From the NCBI RefSeq assembly GCF_022489035.1, contig NZ_JAKVTV010000001.1, positions 744,001 to 808,000 of the forward strand: a stretch of 64,000 nucleotides of DNA. The letters are read 5' to 3'. This stretch comes from Christiangramia lutea (GTDB taxonomy: Bacteria > Bacteroidota > Bacteroidia > Flavobacteriales > Flavobacteriaceae). The notes under the pieces are model-generated. The model saw only the letters and a list, made by a program, of their open reading frames with translations. It did not search any database and was not told the origin of the DNA. The translations under genes and the position numbers were made by a program. Below are positions 40,601-47,812 of this stretch, one piece after another; the stretch's first letter is position 1, and every line of letters begins with the position of its first letter.

Positions 40601-42013
40601 GCATTTACCCACCTCTTTTAACGTGAAATAATAAGCCCCTGGTGGAATTTTATTACTCCCGGAACCATATGTCCATACCCATGAACTGCCGGAATAAGTG
40701 TCTGGATTCGGGTCTATTCCATTCAGCAAGGTACCATCGGCTTTATATATTCTAATAGTATATTCCCCGCTAGCCGAACCAGACCCATTGAATTTTTTTC
40801 CTCCATTGGAAGTTGAAATAGCTGTGGGTGCAGAAGAACAAGCTACGGCAACTTCAATTTCGTTACAATCTGAATAGGATTCAGATTTTTCATCGGTTCC
40901 TGTAGTTTCTGCGGTTGCTACAGAAACTTTAGCAGAAGCTGTAAATTTTTCTCCAGCAGTGGTTTCGGAAATTCCGTTTAAGGTCCAACCACCTGAAGAG
41001 ACTGTAGTAGTTCCTACAGAAATACCGTCTCTAAAAACTTCAATTATCGCACCATCCACTTCAGACGAGGTTCCGGAAACTGAAGTTTCTCCCAAATCTA
41101 TCGGCCCAGTTATACCGGGACATTCTGCCCTTGCAGGTAGAGTTGAACCAGTACCGATTTCTGAAACGCTTGTGGGAGGAAAAACATCAATTAACTGCCC
41201 CCACAGGTCATCGATAATTCCAGTGGTATCATCGACACCTCCCAGATCTGAAATCCCATTATTCCCAATAGACTCCTTTGGATTAATAACCGTATTCCCT
41301 ACCATTCTCAAAGGTGTATTAACGGTTACCGATGAAAACGCCGCCGTGATATCTGAAAAGGGAATATAGAAATCATAAAAATAATCATCATCACCACAAA
41401 TCTCAGAGTGGGCAATCGATTTCTGAGCAAAATCGCTATAAGGCCTGTCGGTAGAAGCATTGCCTATCTCAACAGCATTCGTGGTACCATCCACATCATA
41501 TAGCCCTACTCCAAAATTGGTCCTTAATACCACTTCGATTTCAAAACCTGGATTTCCCGGCATGTAATTTGGGTCGGCATTAGCCCCGCTGGATCCAAAC
41601 TTCTGGTCTGTATCTATTAATATCGAGTATGCTTTGGAGTTCTCTGCCGTACCTCCCAGCCTAAACCGGAACATTAAATTCTCATTGGAATCTAGGTAGG
41701 TATAGATCGTGTTATTATCTTCAGATTTTACGAGGTCGGTAAAACTACAATTTGGTCCTGGACCAAGGTCACTGTCCGGCTCGGCCGCTCCAAGAGATGG
41801 TAGTGGAGTGTATGGAATTTCACTTTCCCGTTCATCCTCCAGGTCGAAGCCCAGGTCTGTTTCAGAGGTATAACCATCCATATTAGGATCAAGTACACTC
41901 TCCCCTGCACCGGAGGCAGGTTTGTAAATAAATCCTTTAGTTTGAGCGCTAATATTGTGGCATGCTATTAAAAGTAGAATCAGGAAAATTCCACCCTGGT
42001 AAAATTTCTTCAT
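31682..42013 (-). CDS. Giant T9SS-exported surface protein with Asp/Cys-rich repeats
   Basis: A 3443-residue exported protein. Order: signal peptide 1-23 (ends ISAQ); N-terminal region to about 300; Ig/bacterial-adhesin-like domains 300-1230; a cadherin-like domain 1233-1335; 13 repeats of about 113 residues (1335-2790) with Y-A-D-T-D-G-D-G-F-G, N-T-D-C-D-D and D-E-N-C-D-G motifs, matching the putative metal-binding motif of MopE-like proteins; three 102-residue repeats (2790-3108); a cadherin-like segment (3108-3205); thrombospondin-3-like calcium repeats (3206-3345); and a C-terminal T9SS type B domain (SPNGDGIHDYF, NRWGVLVYEAE, LPAGTYFYVLRY, GYLYLNR). The mature protein is very acidic and each long repeat has four Cys. 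Likely a calcium-stabilised adhesin or surface fibre, analogous in arrangement to SprB. Ligand unknown. Confidence 0.93.
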   Translation of the reverse strand: MKKFYQGGIFLILLLIACHNISAQTKGFIYKPASGAGESVLDPNMDGYTSETDLGFDLEDERESEIPYTPLPSLGAAEPDSDLGPGPNCSFTDLVKSEDNNTIYTYLDSNENLMFRFRLGGTAENSKAYSILIDTDQKFGSSGANADPNYMPGNPGFEIEVVLRTNFGVGLYDVDGTTNAVEIGNASTDRPYSDFAQKSIAHSEICGDDDYFYDFYIPFSDITAAFSSVTVNTPLRMVGNTVINPKESIGNNGISDLGGVDDTTGIIDDLWGQLIDVFPPTSVSEIGTGSTLPARAECPGITGPIDLGETSVSGTSSEVDGAIIEVFRDGISVGTTTVSSGGWTLNGISETTAGEKFTASAKVSVATAETTGTDEKSESYSDCNEIEVAVACSSAPTAISTSNGGKKFNGSGSASGEYTIRIYKADGTLLNGIDPNPDTYSGSSWVWTYGSGSNKIPPGAYYFTLKEVGKCESPKTEFCYSTSSTSLAPVVSGTPILESDSTISGTATADANVTLLVNGEEKGTVTATGGNWSFSVSDLVNGDELTFRSVETGSCKAETTVTVYGQSRAPIIQGDYCSSTGSISTISGISSEIGGTINIYSSSSSPVSSGTSIATATVAYNGSWTASVNIPVGNFVVATVTNTDELESELSNEIEIYDQTVDASLAITSDPINEGDASISGTGTSGNTIYLYLDGYIVDGYSAVVDSDGNWTISGLEEASAGYDILYSGAVTGVSAKEGAQCESGVVSGPTVQCKPPSSQGFSVLTSTDICENETISFQINPTEDLIVYELVDQDGNAISPSKLGDDSSAAINIETFGLSVDVSSVRVKALRVGVSCEVIFGPAISVNVDPLPEISLSETEFEICSGDTSFDLAYTLEANGPAVDYSIDFDSAAEAAGFVDVNNDTGVSSPISISIPEDLSEAIFSAVFTVRNSGSVLCTSASEAFTIKVFAPKITSVDSTNPTTCSGADGSFTIKGLLASESYDSLSFTDNGSSVNLGSFTSNASGEFEVTGLDAGSYENLRVEYNACLSEPYEDAVILTDPGSATISYAGQTDPTNCTSPDGEIVLSGVSSGDYTVNYNFGGSTITQSITASTGTIAISGLEPGDYTNISVTNSSSCTSNTLSGPISLANAGTPEISLGSNPEVSFGTTLTELAFAFTTNNPDQYSIDFDTDAESEGFVDVTNNTLPASPIKISLPADAAAGIYNASLQVRNSTTGCISSVYNFSITINENQAPEITNNGSAKTFEVDYAENGTGNVIDWDATDMEGDVLTFSLSGTDAGLFNLDSKTGVLTFKSSPNFEGTGDNEYEVTVTVSDGSLTDTQILTVNVTDVDDTYTFYADTDEDGFGDPSVSQVAETAPIGYVADNTDCDDTDEDEFPGQTWYLDADGDLYSEGTSTVSCTRPVDHYIASELTATSGDCDDIDDTINPGASEVPDNDIDENCDGVKTYTFFADIDGDGFGDPSVSQIAETAPTGYVAVNTDCDDSDEDEFPGQTWYLDADGDLYGEGTSTVSCTRPVDHFIASELTATSGDCDDADGTINPGASEVPDNDIDENCDGVKTYTFYADTDGDGFGNPSFSQIAETAPTGYVSDNTDCDDTDEDEFPGQTWYLDADGDLYGEGTSITSCTRPADHFIASELTATSGDCDDTDDTINPGATEIEGDGIDQDCDGSDLLIWYADTDGDGFGDASNSVTSSTKPTGYVSDNTDCDDTDEDEFPGQTWYLDADGDLYSDGTSTVSCTRPADHYIASELMATSGDCDDTDDTINPGASEVPDNDIDENCDGVKTYTFYADTDGDGFGDPSVSQIAETAPIGYAIDNTDCDDTDEDEFPGQTWYLDADGDLYGEGTSTISCTRPADHYIASELTATSGDCDDTDDTINPGASEVPDNDIDENCDGVKTYTYYADTDGDGFGDASNSVTSSTKPTGYVADNTDCDDSDEDEFPGQTWYLDADGDLYSDGTSTISCTRPTDHYIASELTATSGDCDDTDDTINPGATEIGGDGIDQDCDGSDLLIWYADTDGDGFGDPSVSQVAETAPIGYVADNTDCDDTDEDEFPGQTWYLDADGDLYSDGTSTVSCTRPTDHYIASELTATSGDCDDTDDTINPGASEIPDNDIDENCDGVKTYTFYADTDGDGFGNPSVSQIAETAPSGFVADNTDCDDTDEDEFPGQSWYLDADGDLYGEGTSTISCTRPADYFIASELTATSGDCDDTDDTINPGATEIEGDGIDQDCDGSDLLIWYADTDGDSFGDASNSVTSSTKPTGYVADNTDCDDTDEDEFPGQTWYLDADGDLYSDGTSTVSCTRPVDHFIASELTATLGDCDDADDTINPGASEVPDNDIDENCDGVKTYTFYADTDGDGFGDASVSQRAETVPTGYVADNTDCDDTDEDEFPGQTWYLDADGDLYGEGTSTISCTRPADHYIASELTATSGDCDDTDDTINPGATEIEGDGIDQDCDGSDLLIWYADTDGDGFGDASNSVTSSTKPTGYVADNTDCDDTDEDEFPGQTWYLDADGDLYGEGTSTVSCTRPVDHFIASELTATSGDCDDTDDTINPGASEVPNNDIDENCDGVKTYTFYADTDGDGFGDPSVSQVAETVPTGYVADNTDCDDTDEDEFPGQTWYLDADGDLYGEGTSKISCTRPADHYIASELTATSGDCDDTADMINPGASEVPDNDIDENCDGVKTYTFYADTDGDGFGDASVSQIAETAPSGYVADNTDCDDSDEDEFPGQTWYLDADGDLYGEGTSTISCTRPADHFIASELTATSGDCDDSDDAINPDTIWYLGVDADDDGFIGSVTSETQCTSPGSDYSLTEPTITDCADTDKAITPETVWYKGIDTDSDGYFGSVESVTSCESPGAEYALTSPGTDDCNDSDENINPETIWYLGVDADDDGFIGSVTSETQCTSPGSDYSLTEPAITDCADTDKTINPDTMWYKGIDADSDGYFGSVESVTSCESPGAEYALTSPIIDDCDDSDDAINPDTVWYLGVDADGDGFIGSVTSEIQCNFPGTDYSLTEPAITDCADTDKTINPDTMWYKGIDADSDGYFGSVESVTSCESPGTEYALTSPATDDCDDSDDTINPGATEIPDNDIDENCDGIKEKTTVSDIEAVYSVEPARELDEYLDGDLIATVIDADGAIVAAEITAGSMPAGMVMNSDGSFEIEDANLLEAGEFSVEITTTDEKGGITIQTILITILGDSDLDNDGLSNEEEVILGTDPENPDSDGDGLTDGEEVLVVDDPITDAGPTVVSDPLNECDPFQTGDNCDPDNDGLTNAEETQAGTNPNDPDSDNDGLTDGEEINGIDDIVTPTVAEGISDPLDPCDPNRISSDCYDNGPEVIQKLSPNGDGIHDYFEITGIETFEANTLEIFNRWGVLVYEAEEYGDSNKLFRGVSEGRLTVRKGEELPAGTYFYVLRYKDGEWKSKSGYLYLNR
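32690..33650 (-). repeat. Three tandem ~306-bp coding repeats
   Basis: Each unit is 102 codons made of two related halves of 51: one with YLGVDADDDGFIGSV and C-T-S-P-G-S-D-Y, the other with YKGIDTDSDGYFGSV and C-E-S-P-G-A-E-Y. Units are nearly identical in DNA. The first units differ by a few codons, such as NFPGTDY for TSPGSDY. Confidence 0.85.
33650..38010 (-). repeat. Thirteen tandem ~339-bp coding repeats
   Basis: Units follow each other every 338-342 bases, marked by the segment GACTGTGATGA-type Asp-Cys codons. Each codes for about 113 residues: a Y-A-D-T-D-G-D-G-F-G start, WYLDADGDLY in the middle, CTRP and TSGDCDD, then N-P-G-A. Units vary in three places (residues after GFG, the GEGTS/SDGTS segment, and the end EVPDND or EIEGDG). 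The last unit is truncated. Copy number could vary between strains and be mis-assembled by short reads. Confidence 0.9.
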
Positions 42014-42312
42014 AGCAGAAATTCGGTTTGGTTAATTTTTAAAACTTATGGTAAAATGAAATGGGTTTGGAGACTATAGGTTCAAGGTCACAGCTTTAGA
42101 TTCGTAATAGATTTCGGACAACTGTGTCAAAGTTTTAAAAAAAAGTTAAGTGGCTAAAATCTAATCGTTCAAATACCTATTATTAAGGTTGAAAAGCATA
42201 GCGATTCTACATCCTTAATATATACCCAGTTTTTTTAAGAAATCATCAATAATAGCCGTCAAGAGGTAATTTGTTACTCAGTAACATGTCTTATCCATAA
42301 TAGCCCCTTTAG
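42014..42312. other. 299-base intergenic region upstream of the giant gene
   Basis: Between the histidine-kinase stop and the giant-gene start. It must hold the promoter of the giant gene, but no exact TAnnTTTG box was found on the minus strand (nearest: AAACTTTG, from TCAAAGTTTT at about 42127). No ORF or terminator was seen. Confidence 0.4.
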
Positions 42313-44922
42313 CTAAGAATTATGGGAAGCCGCAACATCCATGATGAAGGTAAACACTGAGCCCTTACCCTTTTCACTATCAACGCTTAATTTACCTTGG
42401 TGACGTCGCATTATTTCATTGGCGAGATAGAGACCAATACCAAATCCAGAATAGGTCTCATCATTCTTAAAATCTATACGATAAAATCGCTTGAATATGT
42501 CCTTCTGATTCTCTTTATCTATTCCAATACCTGAGTCGATCACACTCACCGCGACTTTAGACTCACCTGCTTTTTTAATTTTAATCTCAACATCACTATT
42601 CTGCGGGGAGTATTTAATAGCATTGGTAACCAGATTAATCAATACCTGACCAATTCTATCCTTATCGGCATAAACATGACAGTTATATTTTTCCGTAATT
42701 TTTATATTGGAATGAGTATTTGTATAATTAATATCCTGAATGGTTTCTGAAATGAGATCATTCAAACTGAAAATTTCCTTTTTAAGGTTCAGTTTATTTT
42801 TCTCGATCCTTGAAAGATCCAGCATTTCCGAAATAAGCCTGGTCAATCTCACCACCTGCTGGTCTATACGTTCTAAAGATTTCTCGAAAGGAATGGAAGT
42901 TAGGGGAATTTCCTTTTCCTTTTTCAACATGCTAAGCAGTAACTGCACGTAACCTTTAATGGAAGTCACCGGTGTTTTTAATTCATGACTTACCAGTTTC
43001 AGGAAGTCTTCTTTTCTTTTTTCCTCTGCTTTTATCTTCTGAATTTCGGTAGCTGTGCTTATCCATAACTGGATATTTCCATTTTCCTCTTTTATCGCTT
43101 CTGTTCTGTTCAGATGCCATTTATATTTCCCTTTTTTATTTAGGTACCGCAACTCCATTTCGAAGTCTCTACCTGTTTTCAAGGAATATTCCCAGGACCT
43201 TTGAAAATCTTCTTGCTCGGAAGGATGAATTAGATTTTCAAGGCCTTGTTTCTCGAACTCTTCTTTTGAAAGACCAGTATATTCCAGCCAACCCTGATTG
43301 AAATAGATTACCTTACCATCTGGATCTATGTTCGCAACTTTTTCAGGCATTAGATCTGCCATCTGCTTGTATCGCGCTTCGCTTTCTCTAAGAAGTTCCT
43401 TCGATTTCACCATTTCTGAAACATCTAAGGCCATATTAAGAATACCATAGATTTCCCCTTTTTCATTCCTCAGAGCTTTGTAAGTGAAATTGAAGTAGCC
43501 GGTTTTTAGCTCATTATCAATAACCAGGTCTACCGGATCTTCCTTACCCCAGTAAGTTTCTCCTGTAGCATATACTCCCTGTAGGAGATCGTGAAATGGC
43601 TGCCCCTCCAGTTCAGGTAAAGCTTCATGAAGAGTAGTGCCTATCACCGATTTTTCTTTGCCCCAAAGTTCTATCATGGCATCATTTGCCATTTCAATAC
43701 GCATTTCCTTACCGGTATAAAGAGCCGTGGCCACATCGGCCTCTTCAATAATTGTTCTAATTCTGTGCTCCTTTTCCTTAATTATCTGTTCTTTGGTCTT
43801 TGCTTCATCTATATCGATTACGATCCCAATCATACCTTCGTATTCTCCGTCTACATTAAATTTAGGACTACCACTATCCAGGACCCAGATATACTCCCCG
43901 GTTTTGCTAAGCAATCTGAAACTCGTATGAAAATGCTTTCTATTATGATTGGCTTTTAAAAAGTCACTTTTCACACGCTCCCTATCTTCAGGATGTACGG
44001 CATCGAACCAGCCGAAATCAAGGGCTTCCACTTCACTTTGACCTGTGAATTCATACCACTTCCTATTGAGGTAGTAATTCTGTCCATCAGATTTTGTGAT
44101 CCATATAATTGCAGGTACTGCATCGATTAGCTTCCTAAGTTCTGCCTCGCTTTTTTCAAGTTTTTTCCTTGCTTCAACCTTCTCTGTAATATCTATAGCA
44201 TGAACAAAGATCCCGGTAACTTTACCAGCTGGATCCACCAGAGGCTGGTAAACGAAATCCATAATTGAATTCTTTAAGCCTTCTTTCCCAGCGTCCAGTT
44301 TTACCGAGATCTCGCTTCCAATAAAAGCTTTACCAGATTTATAAACGTTATCGAGCATTTCATAAAACCCCTGGCCTTCGAGCTCGGGAAGTGCCTCTCT
44401 CACTGTTTTGCCAATTATATCCCGGTGCCCGATAATCTTATAGTAATTCTCGTTTGCCCGATCAAAAGTATGATCAGGCCCCTTCAACAAACAAACCACT
44501 GCTGGAGCCTGTGAAAAAATGGCATCAAAATTATCAAGTTGATCGGTCTTTTTACTAAAGGAAATGATTAGCCATTCAGAGGATAACATTTTGCTCGCAT
44601 TTACCAAAAATGTCCTTTTTCCTGAGTTATATTGATTTATTGAAAACTCAACATCGGTTATAGGTCTGTTCAAGGAAATTGTAAGCAGATTGTCCTTTAA
44701 AGTTTTAAAAGCGCCATCAGGATTATTTAGTTCTAAGACTAAAGAATCTTCACTTCGGAAATCAAGGGAATCATAGAAAACAGTATTTGCGGCTATAAAA
44801 TTGAAATTTTCATCAAGGATTAGCATAGCCTCACGAGATACTTGCAAAATGGAATATGCAATTTCCTCTAAATTTTTGTCTTCTTTTTTTGTACTTTTTG
44901 ATTTCCCGAAGTCTTCTGCCAT
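42313..44922 (-). CDS. Hybrid-type sensory histidine kinase with five PAS domains
   Basis: An 869-residue cytoplasmic sensor kinase without membrane helices or a receiver domain. Five PAS-like domains lie at about 20-120, 130-250, 265-385, 390-510 and 515-640. PAS2 and PAS4 share the segment R/H-EALPELEGQ and are duplicates. Then comes HisKA with the phosphoacceptor in LVSHELKTPVTS (about residue 650), an N box INLVTNAIKYSP, G1 DSGIGI and G2 GFGIGLYLAN of HATPase_c. Signal input is unknown; PAS domains could bind small molecules, heme or flavin. No response regulator is next to it, so it is an orphan or pairs in trans. It lies upstream of the giant adhesin on the same strand, 300 bases apart. 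Confidence 0.93.
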   Translation of the reverse strand: MAEDFGKSKSTKKEDKNLEEIAYSILQVSREAMLILDENFNFIAANTVFYDSLDFRSEDSLVLELNNPDGAFKTLKDNLLTISLNRPITDVEFSINQYNSGKRTFLVNASKMLSSEWLIISFSKKTDQLDNFDAIFSQAPAVVCLLKGPDHTFDRANENYYKIIGHRDIIGKTVREALPELEGQGFYEMLDNVYKSGKAFIGSEISVKLDAGKEGLKNSIMDFVYQPLVDPAGKVTGIFVHAIDITEKVEARKKLEKSEAELRKLIDAVPAIIWITKSDGQNYYLNRKWYEFTGQSEVEALDFGWFDAVHPEDRERVKSDFLKANHNRKHFHTSFRLLSKTGEYIWVLDSGSPKFNVDGEYEGMIGIVIDIDEAKTKEQIIKEKEHRIRTIIEEADVATALYTGKEMRIEMANDAMIELWGKEKSVIGTTLHEALPELEGQPFHDLLQGVYATGETYWGKEDPVDLVIDNELKTGYFNFTYKALRNEKGEIYGILNMALDVSEMVKSKELLRESEARYKQMADLMPEKVANIDPDGKVIYFNQGWLEYTGLSKEEFEKQGLENLIHPSEQEDFQRSWEYSLKTGRDFEMELRYLNKKGKYKWHLNRTEAIKEENGNIQLWISTATEIQKIKAEEKRKEDFLKLVSHELKTPVTSIKGYVQLLLSMLKKEKEIPLTSIPFEKSLERIDQQVVRLTRLISEMLDLSRIEKNKLNLKKEIFSLNDLISETIQDINYTNTHSNIKITEKYNCHVYADKDRIGQVLINLVTNAIKYSPQNSDVEIKIKKAGESKVAVSVIDSGIGIDKENQKDIFKRFYRIDFKNDETYSGFGIGLYLANEIMRRHQGKLSVDSEKGKGSVFTFIMDVAASHNS

Positions 44923-45046
44923 TCTATAATGATAATGAAAATTATTGATGATCTTATAAACAGTACTAACTCCTGAGATTTCAAGGCTTTTACCCAGGTT
45001 GGAAATTCAAGGTATTTTGCAACATTTAAAGTACAATTTTTAAAAC

Positions 45047-45077
45047 AAAAAACCCCGCATAATTATACGGGGTTTTT
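45047..45077 (-). terminator. Terminator after tRNA-Leu
   Basis: Stem AAAAACCCCG / CGGGGTTTTT with an A/T loop; on the minus strand it begins 3 bases after the tRNA 3' end and continues into TTTTTTGTTTTA. Confidence 0.85.
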
Positions 45078-45080
45078 AAG

Positions 45081-45162
45081 TACTCGAGGTGGGAATCGAA
45101 CCCACACTCCCGAAAGAACTGGATTTTGAATCCAGCGCGTCTACCAATTCCGCCACTCGAGC
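45081..45162 (-). tRNA. tRNA-Leu (CAA anticodon)
   Basis: 82-nucleotide class II tRNA. Reverse-complement reads GCTCGAGTGGCGGAATTGGT (D arm), anticodon stem CTGGA / TCCAG with loop TTCAAAA (anticodon CAA at 34-36, decoding UUG), a variable arm (TTCTTTCGGGAGT), T arm GTGGGTTCGATTCCCAC, and 3' CTCGAGTA. The acceptor stem ends in a G-U wobble pair and discriminator A. CCA is not encoded. The -7 box TATTTTTG lies 10 bases upstream (45173-45180). Confidence 0.96.
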
Positions 45163-45172
45163 TTATGGACGG

Positions 45173-45180
45173 CAAAAATA
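45173..45180 (-). promoter_or_regulatory. -7 promoter box of tRNA-Leu
   Basis: Minus-strand TATTTTTG, exact TAnnTTTG. Predicted transcription start about 45168, some 6 bases before the mature 5' end. Confidence 0.5.
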
Positions 45181-45290
45181 TAAAATTTTTACTTCAGATA
45201 AATGAAAATTTGATAAATTATCCAGAGGGAAAAAACCTTAAAATAAGGTAGAGTACGTTTGATTCTAAAAAACTAAATTTTATAAAATGA

Positions 45291-45318
45291 AATAAAGCGG
45301 CCTAAAGACCGCTTTATT
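45291..45318 (-). terminator. Terminator of the LuxR / kinase operon
   Basis: Stem AATAAAGCGG / CCGCTTTATT around TCTTTAGG; on the minus strand it begins about 110 bases after the response regulator stop and is followed by T-rich DNA. Confidence 0.78.
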
Positions 45319-45427
45319 CAGGCTAGTAAATGAGTAAACATGCTTTAGTTTCTCAGGTTCCGGCAAATTTAAATGCTAGGTCTAAATTACGAAATACCCA
45401 AAATTGGGTACTTTAAGCAAAGACTCT

Positions 45428-46045
45428 CTAAAAGTCGTATTTACATTCTACGGCGTAGCGAAGTAATTCCCCTGCGCCTTGCAGGTTTAATTTTCTGATC
45501 ATATTCTTTCGATGGGTTTCCACGGTGGTTTTACCAATAAATAAAGCATCGGCGATCTCCTGGTTCGTCTTTCCCTGCCCTACCAGCTTAAGGATTTCCT
45601 GCTGACGCCTGGTTAGCAAGGGTTTCTTTTTAGCGGCATTCTCACTGGAATCGGCTTCTATATTTGGATCATAATAAACATCTCCGGAATGTACCTTTCT
45701 AATTGCAAAAAGGAGCTCCTTTAAGCTGGCATTCTTCAGTATATAGCCTTTCGCACCAGCGCTAAGCATTTGTTCCACGGCATTATCCTGGTCGAACATA
45801 GTAAAAGCGATAACCTTAATTTCCGGGTTTTTCTTTAGGATAAGTTTGGTAGCTTCGATCCCATCCATCACAGGCATACGAATATCAGTAATTACCACAT
45901 TAGGTTTCTTTTTTTCCACCAGTTCGATGAGCTCCTTGCCATTTCCGGCAAAACCAAGAAACTCTATGTCTTCTTCGTGTTCAATAAAGACTCTGATTCC
46001 GTCGATCAAAGCAATGTGATCTTCGGCTATGGCTAATCTAATCAT
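45428..46045 (-). CDS. NarL/LuxR-type response regulator
   Basis: A 205-residue two-domain response regulator. The receiver has the acidic pocket (EDH at 8-10), phosphoacceptor Asp54 in ITDIRMPVMDG, and the Lys in KNASLKE. The C-terminal LuxR helix-turn-helix is LTRRQQEILKLVGQGKTNQEIADALFIG...TVETHRKNMIRKL. The gene overlaps the kinase upstream by 4 bases (ATGA), so it is co-translated with it and is its cognate partner. Target genes are unknown; the giant adhesin operon lies 3 kb away. Confidence 0.95.
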   Translation of the reverse strand: MIRLAIAEDHIALIDGIRVFIEHEEDIEFLGFAGNGKELIELVEKKKPNVVITDIRMPVMDGIEATKLILKKNPEIKVIAFTMFDQDNAVEQMLSAGAKGYILKNASLKELLFAIRKVHSGDVYYDPNIEADSSENAAKKKPLLTRRQQEILKLVGQGKTNQEIADALFIGKTTVETHRKNMIRKLNLQGAGELLRYAVECKYDF

Positions 46046-47799
46046 GATACCGGCATATTTATTATAACTGATGTTCCTTTTCCGGCAACACTATCAAAAT
46101 CGACCGTGCCGCCTAGATTTTCTATTCTTTTCTGAATTGAATAAACCCCCATTCCTTCCCTTGGTTTCAGTCTGGAGATATCAAAGCCACTTCCATCATC
46201 TTCAACCAGAATATTTATGGAATCTCCATAATGAGTGAGGTGAATTATGGCCTCACTCGCGTTCGCATGTTTAATAACATTAGTGATAAGCTCCTGAATG
46301 ATCCTGAAGATCATAATTTCCATTGAGTTTTCCAGGCGATCTTCCATACCGCTATCTTCTACTTCTATGGTTAGTTTATTAGAAGCTGAAACCTTACTGG
46401 CAAAGTTTTTAACGGCCGGCAACAGACCTTCCTGTGCATGAACACCCGCATTCTTGGCATGAGCAATGGTTCTCACCTGTTGGTATGCCTCATCTATCAG
46501 TTCATCGGTTTGCCTTATCAACCGGTCTTCCTCATCTTTCATCCTGTCCTTTTTAACTTTCAGGTTCTGAAAATGAAGTTTCAGAGTTGCCAGTAAACTC
46601 CCAAGGTGATCGTGCAGATCATTGGCTATTCTTTTTCTTTCTTTCTCCTGACCTTCGATCATGGCATCGATCCCGGCAAGTTCCTGTTGCTTTAGTACAT
46701 TCTCAAGGTGCTGTTTCTGAACCTGTATTTCCTTATCTGCGATCTTTTTCTTGGAGCGCATATTCTTGTAGGCCAGAAATCCTATTACGATTATTAGAAC
46801 TAAAGATGCCAAAGCTAGTAAAAGCCAGATCCTGTTCTGTTTAAGCCTTAGGTTCTCATTCTCCTTTTTTTCTACTTCATATTTAGTCTGAATATCAAGC
46901 ATGGCTTTATTCTGCTCGCTTTGTTGAATACTATCGCTGTAAATATTCTTAAGTTTCAGGTATTTGTAGGCCTTTTCGAAATCCTTATCCAATTCATAAG
47001 CATCGGCCATATGGTCGTACAGTAGCCTTTTATTCTCTTTTTCATATTCTTTGGGAGCGATAGCCTCAGCCTTTTTATAATAGGCGATAGCCGAATCATA
47101 TTTCTTTAATTGCTTAAAAACCGAAGCCTTGTTATTAAAGATATAAGAAATATAATCTGTTAGATCTCTTTTCTTATATTCTTTCAGAGCAATTTCATAA
47201 TGAAATAAGGCCGAATCTTTTTCAGGGGTCATCTCACCAAAAGCTACTCCCAGGTTGTGATGCAACTTGGCATTTAGCAGGGAATCCCCGGTTTTCCTGT
47301 TCTCTCTGATCGCCTGCCGGTAGTAGCCGATGGATCTTTGCACATCTGAGCTGATAAAAATAGCGCCCAACTGCATGTAAGCCTTGGCAAGAAGGTCTGG
47401 ATCGTTCTTTTCACGTGCATAATCCAGATACTCATCCATAAAAGGCTGAGGATCCAGATCCTTGTTCTTACTCGATGTAAGAATAGGAATGATCTTAAGA
47501 TTGATATTAGCTACCTTTTCAAGACTATCCAGAGCCTTATATTTCTTTTTTGCGATCATCCAGTACCTGAAGCTTTTATCGGCCTGGTTTTCCTGTGCTT
47601 CCCATTTACCAAGCAAATAATAAAACCTGGCATTTTCAGCCTGGTCTAATCTGGTAGAATCGATTTCTTTAAGCAAGGCTCCTGCCTTATCGATCTCCCG
47701 GGCATCTATAAGGCTATCGATGATATTGAATTCCTGGTTCTGAGAATAGGAAATAACAGTTAGCAATAGGCTAACTGTTAATGTTATAAAATATCTCAT
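46042..47799 (-). CDS. TPR-containing NarL-family sensor histidine kinase
   Basis: A 585-residue protein. Signal peptide (MRYFITLTVSLLLTVISYSQ), a periplasmic region with tetratricopeptide repeats (about 95-300), one membrane helix (IWLLLALASLVLIIVIGFLA, about 325), a coiled coil, then HisKA_3 with the phosphoacceptor His in RIANDLHDHLGSLLATL, and an HATPase_c domain (N box ELITNVIKHANA, then DDGSGFDISRLKPREGMGVYS). This architecture is common in Flavobacteria. Its signal is presumably seen by the periplasmic TPR part. It is translationally coupled to the LuxR regulator downstream (overlap ATGA). Confidence 0.93.
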   Translation of the reverse strand: MRYFITLTVSLLLTVISYSQNQEFNIIDSLIDAREIDKAGALLKEIDSTRLDQAENARFYYLLGKWEAQENQADKSFRYWMIAKKKYKALDSLEKVANINLKIIPILTSSKNKDLDPQPFMDEYLDYAREKNDPDLLAKAYMQLGAIFISSDVQRSIGYYRQAIRENRKTGDSLLNAKLHHNLGVAFGEMTPEKDSALFHYEIALKEYKKRDLTDYISYIFNNKASVFKQLKKYDSAIAYYKKAEAIAPKEYEKENKRLLYDHMADAYELDKDFEKAYKYLKLKNIYSDSIQQSEQNKAMLDIQTKYEVEKKENENLRLKQNRIWLLLALASLVLIIVIGFLAYKNMRSKKKIADKEIQVQKQHLENVLKQQELAGIDAMIEGQEKERKRIANDLHDHLGSLLATLKLHFQNLKVKKDRMKDEEDRLIRQTDELIDEAYQQVRTIAHAKNAGVHAQEGLLPAVKNFASKVSASNKLTIEVEDSGMEDRLENSMEIMIFRIIQELITNVIKHANASEAIIHLTHYGDSINILVEDDGSGFDISRLKPREGMGVYSIQKRIENLGGTVDFDSVAGKGTSVIINMPVS

Positions 47800-47812
47800 A
47801 AAGAAGAATAAA

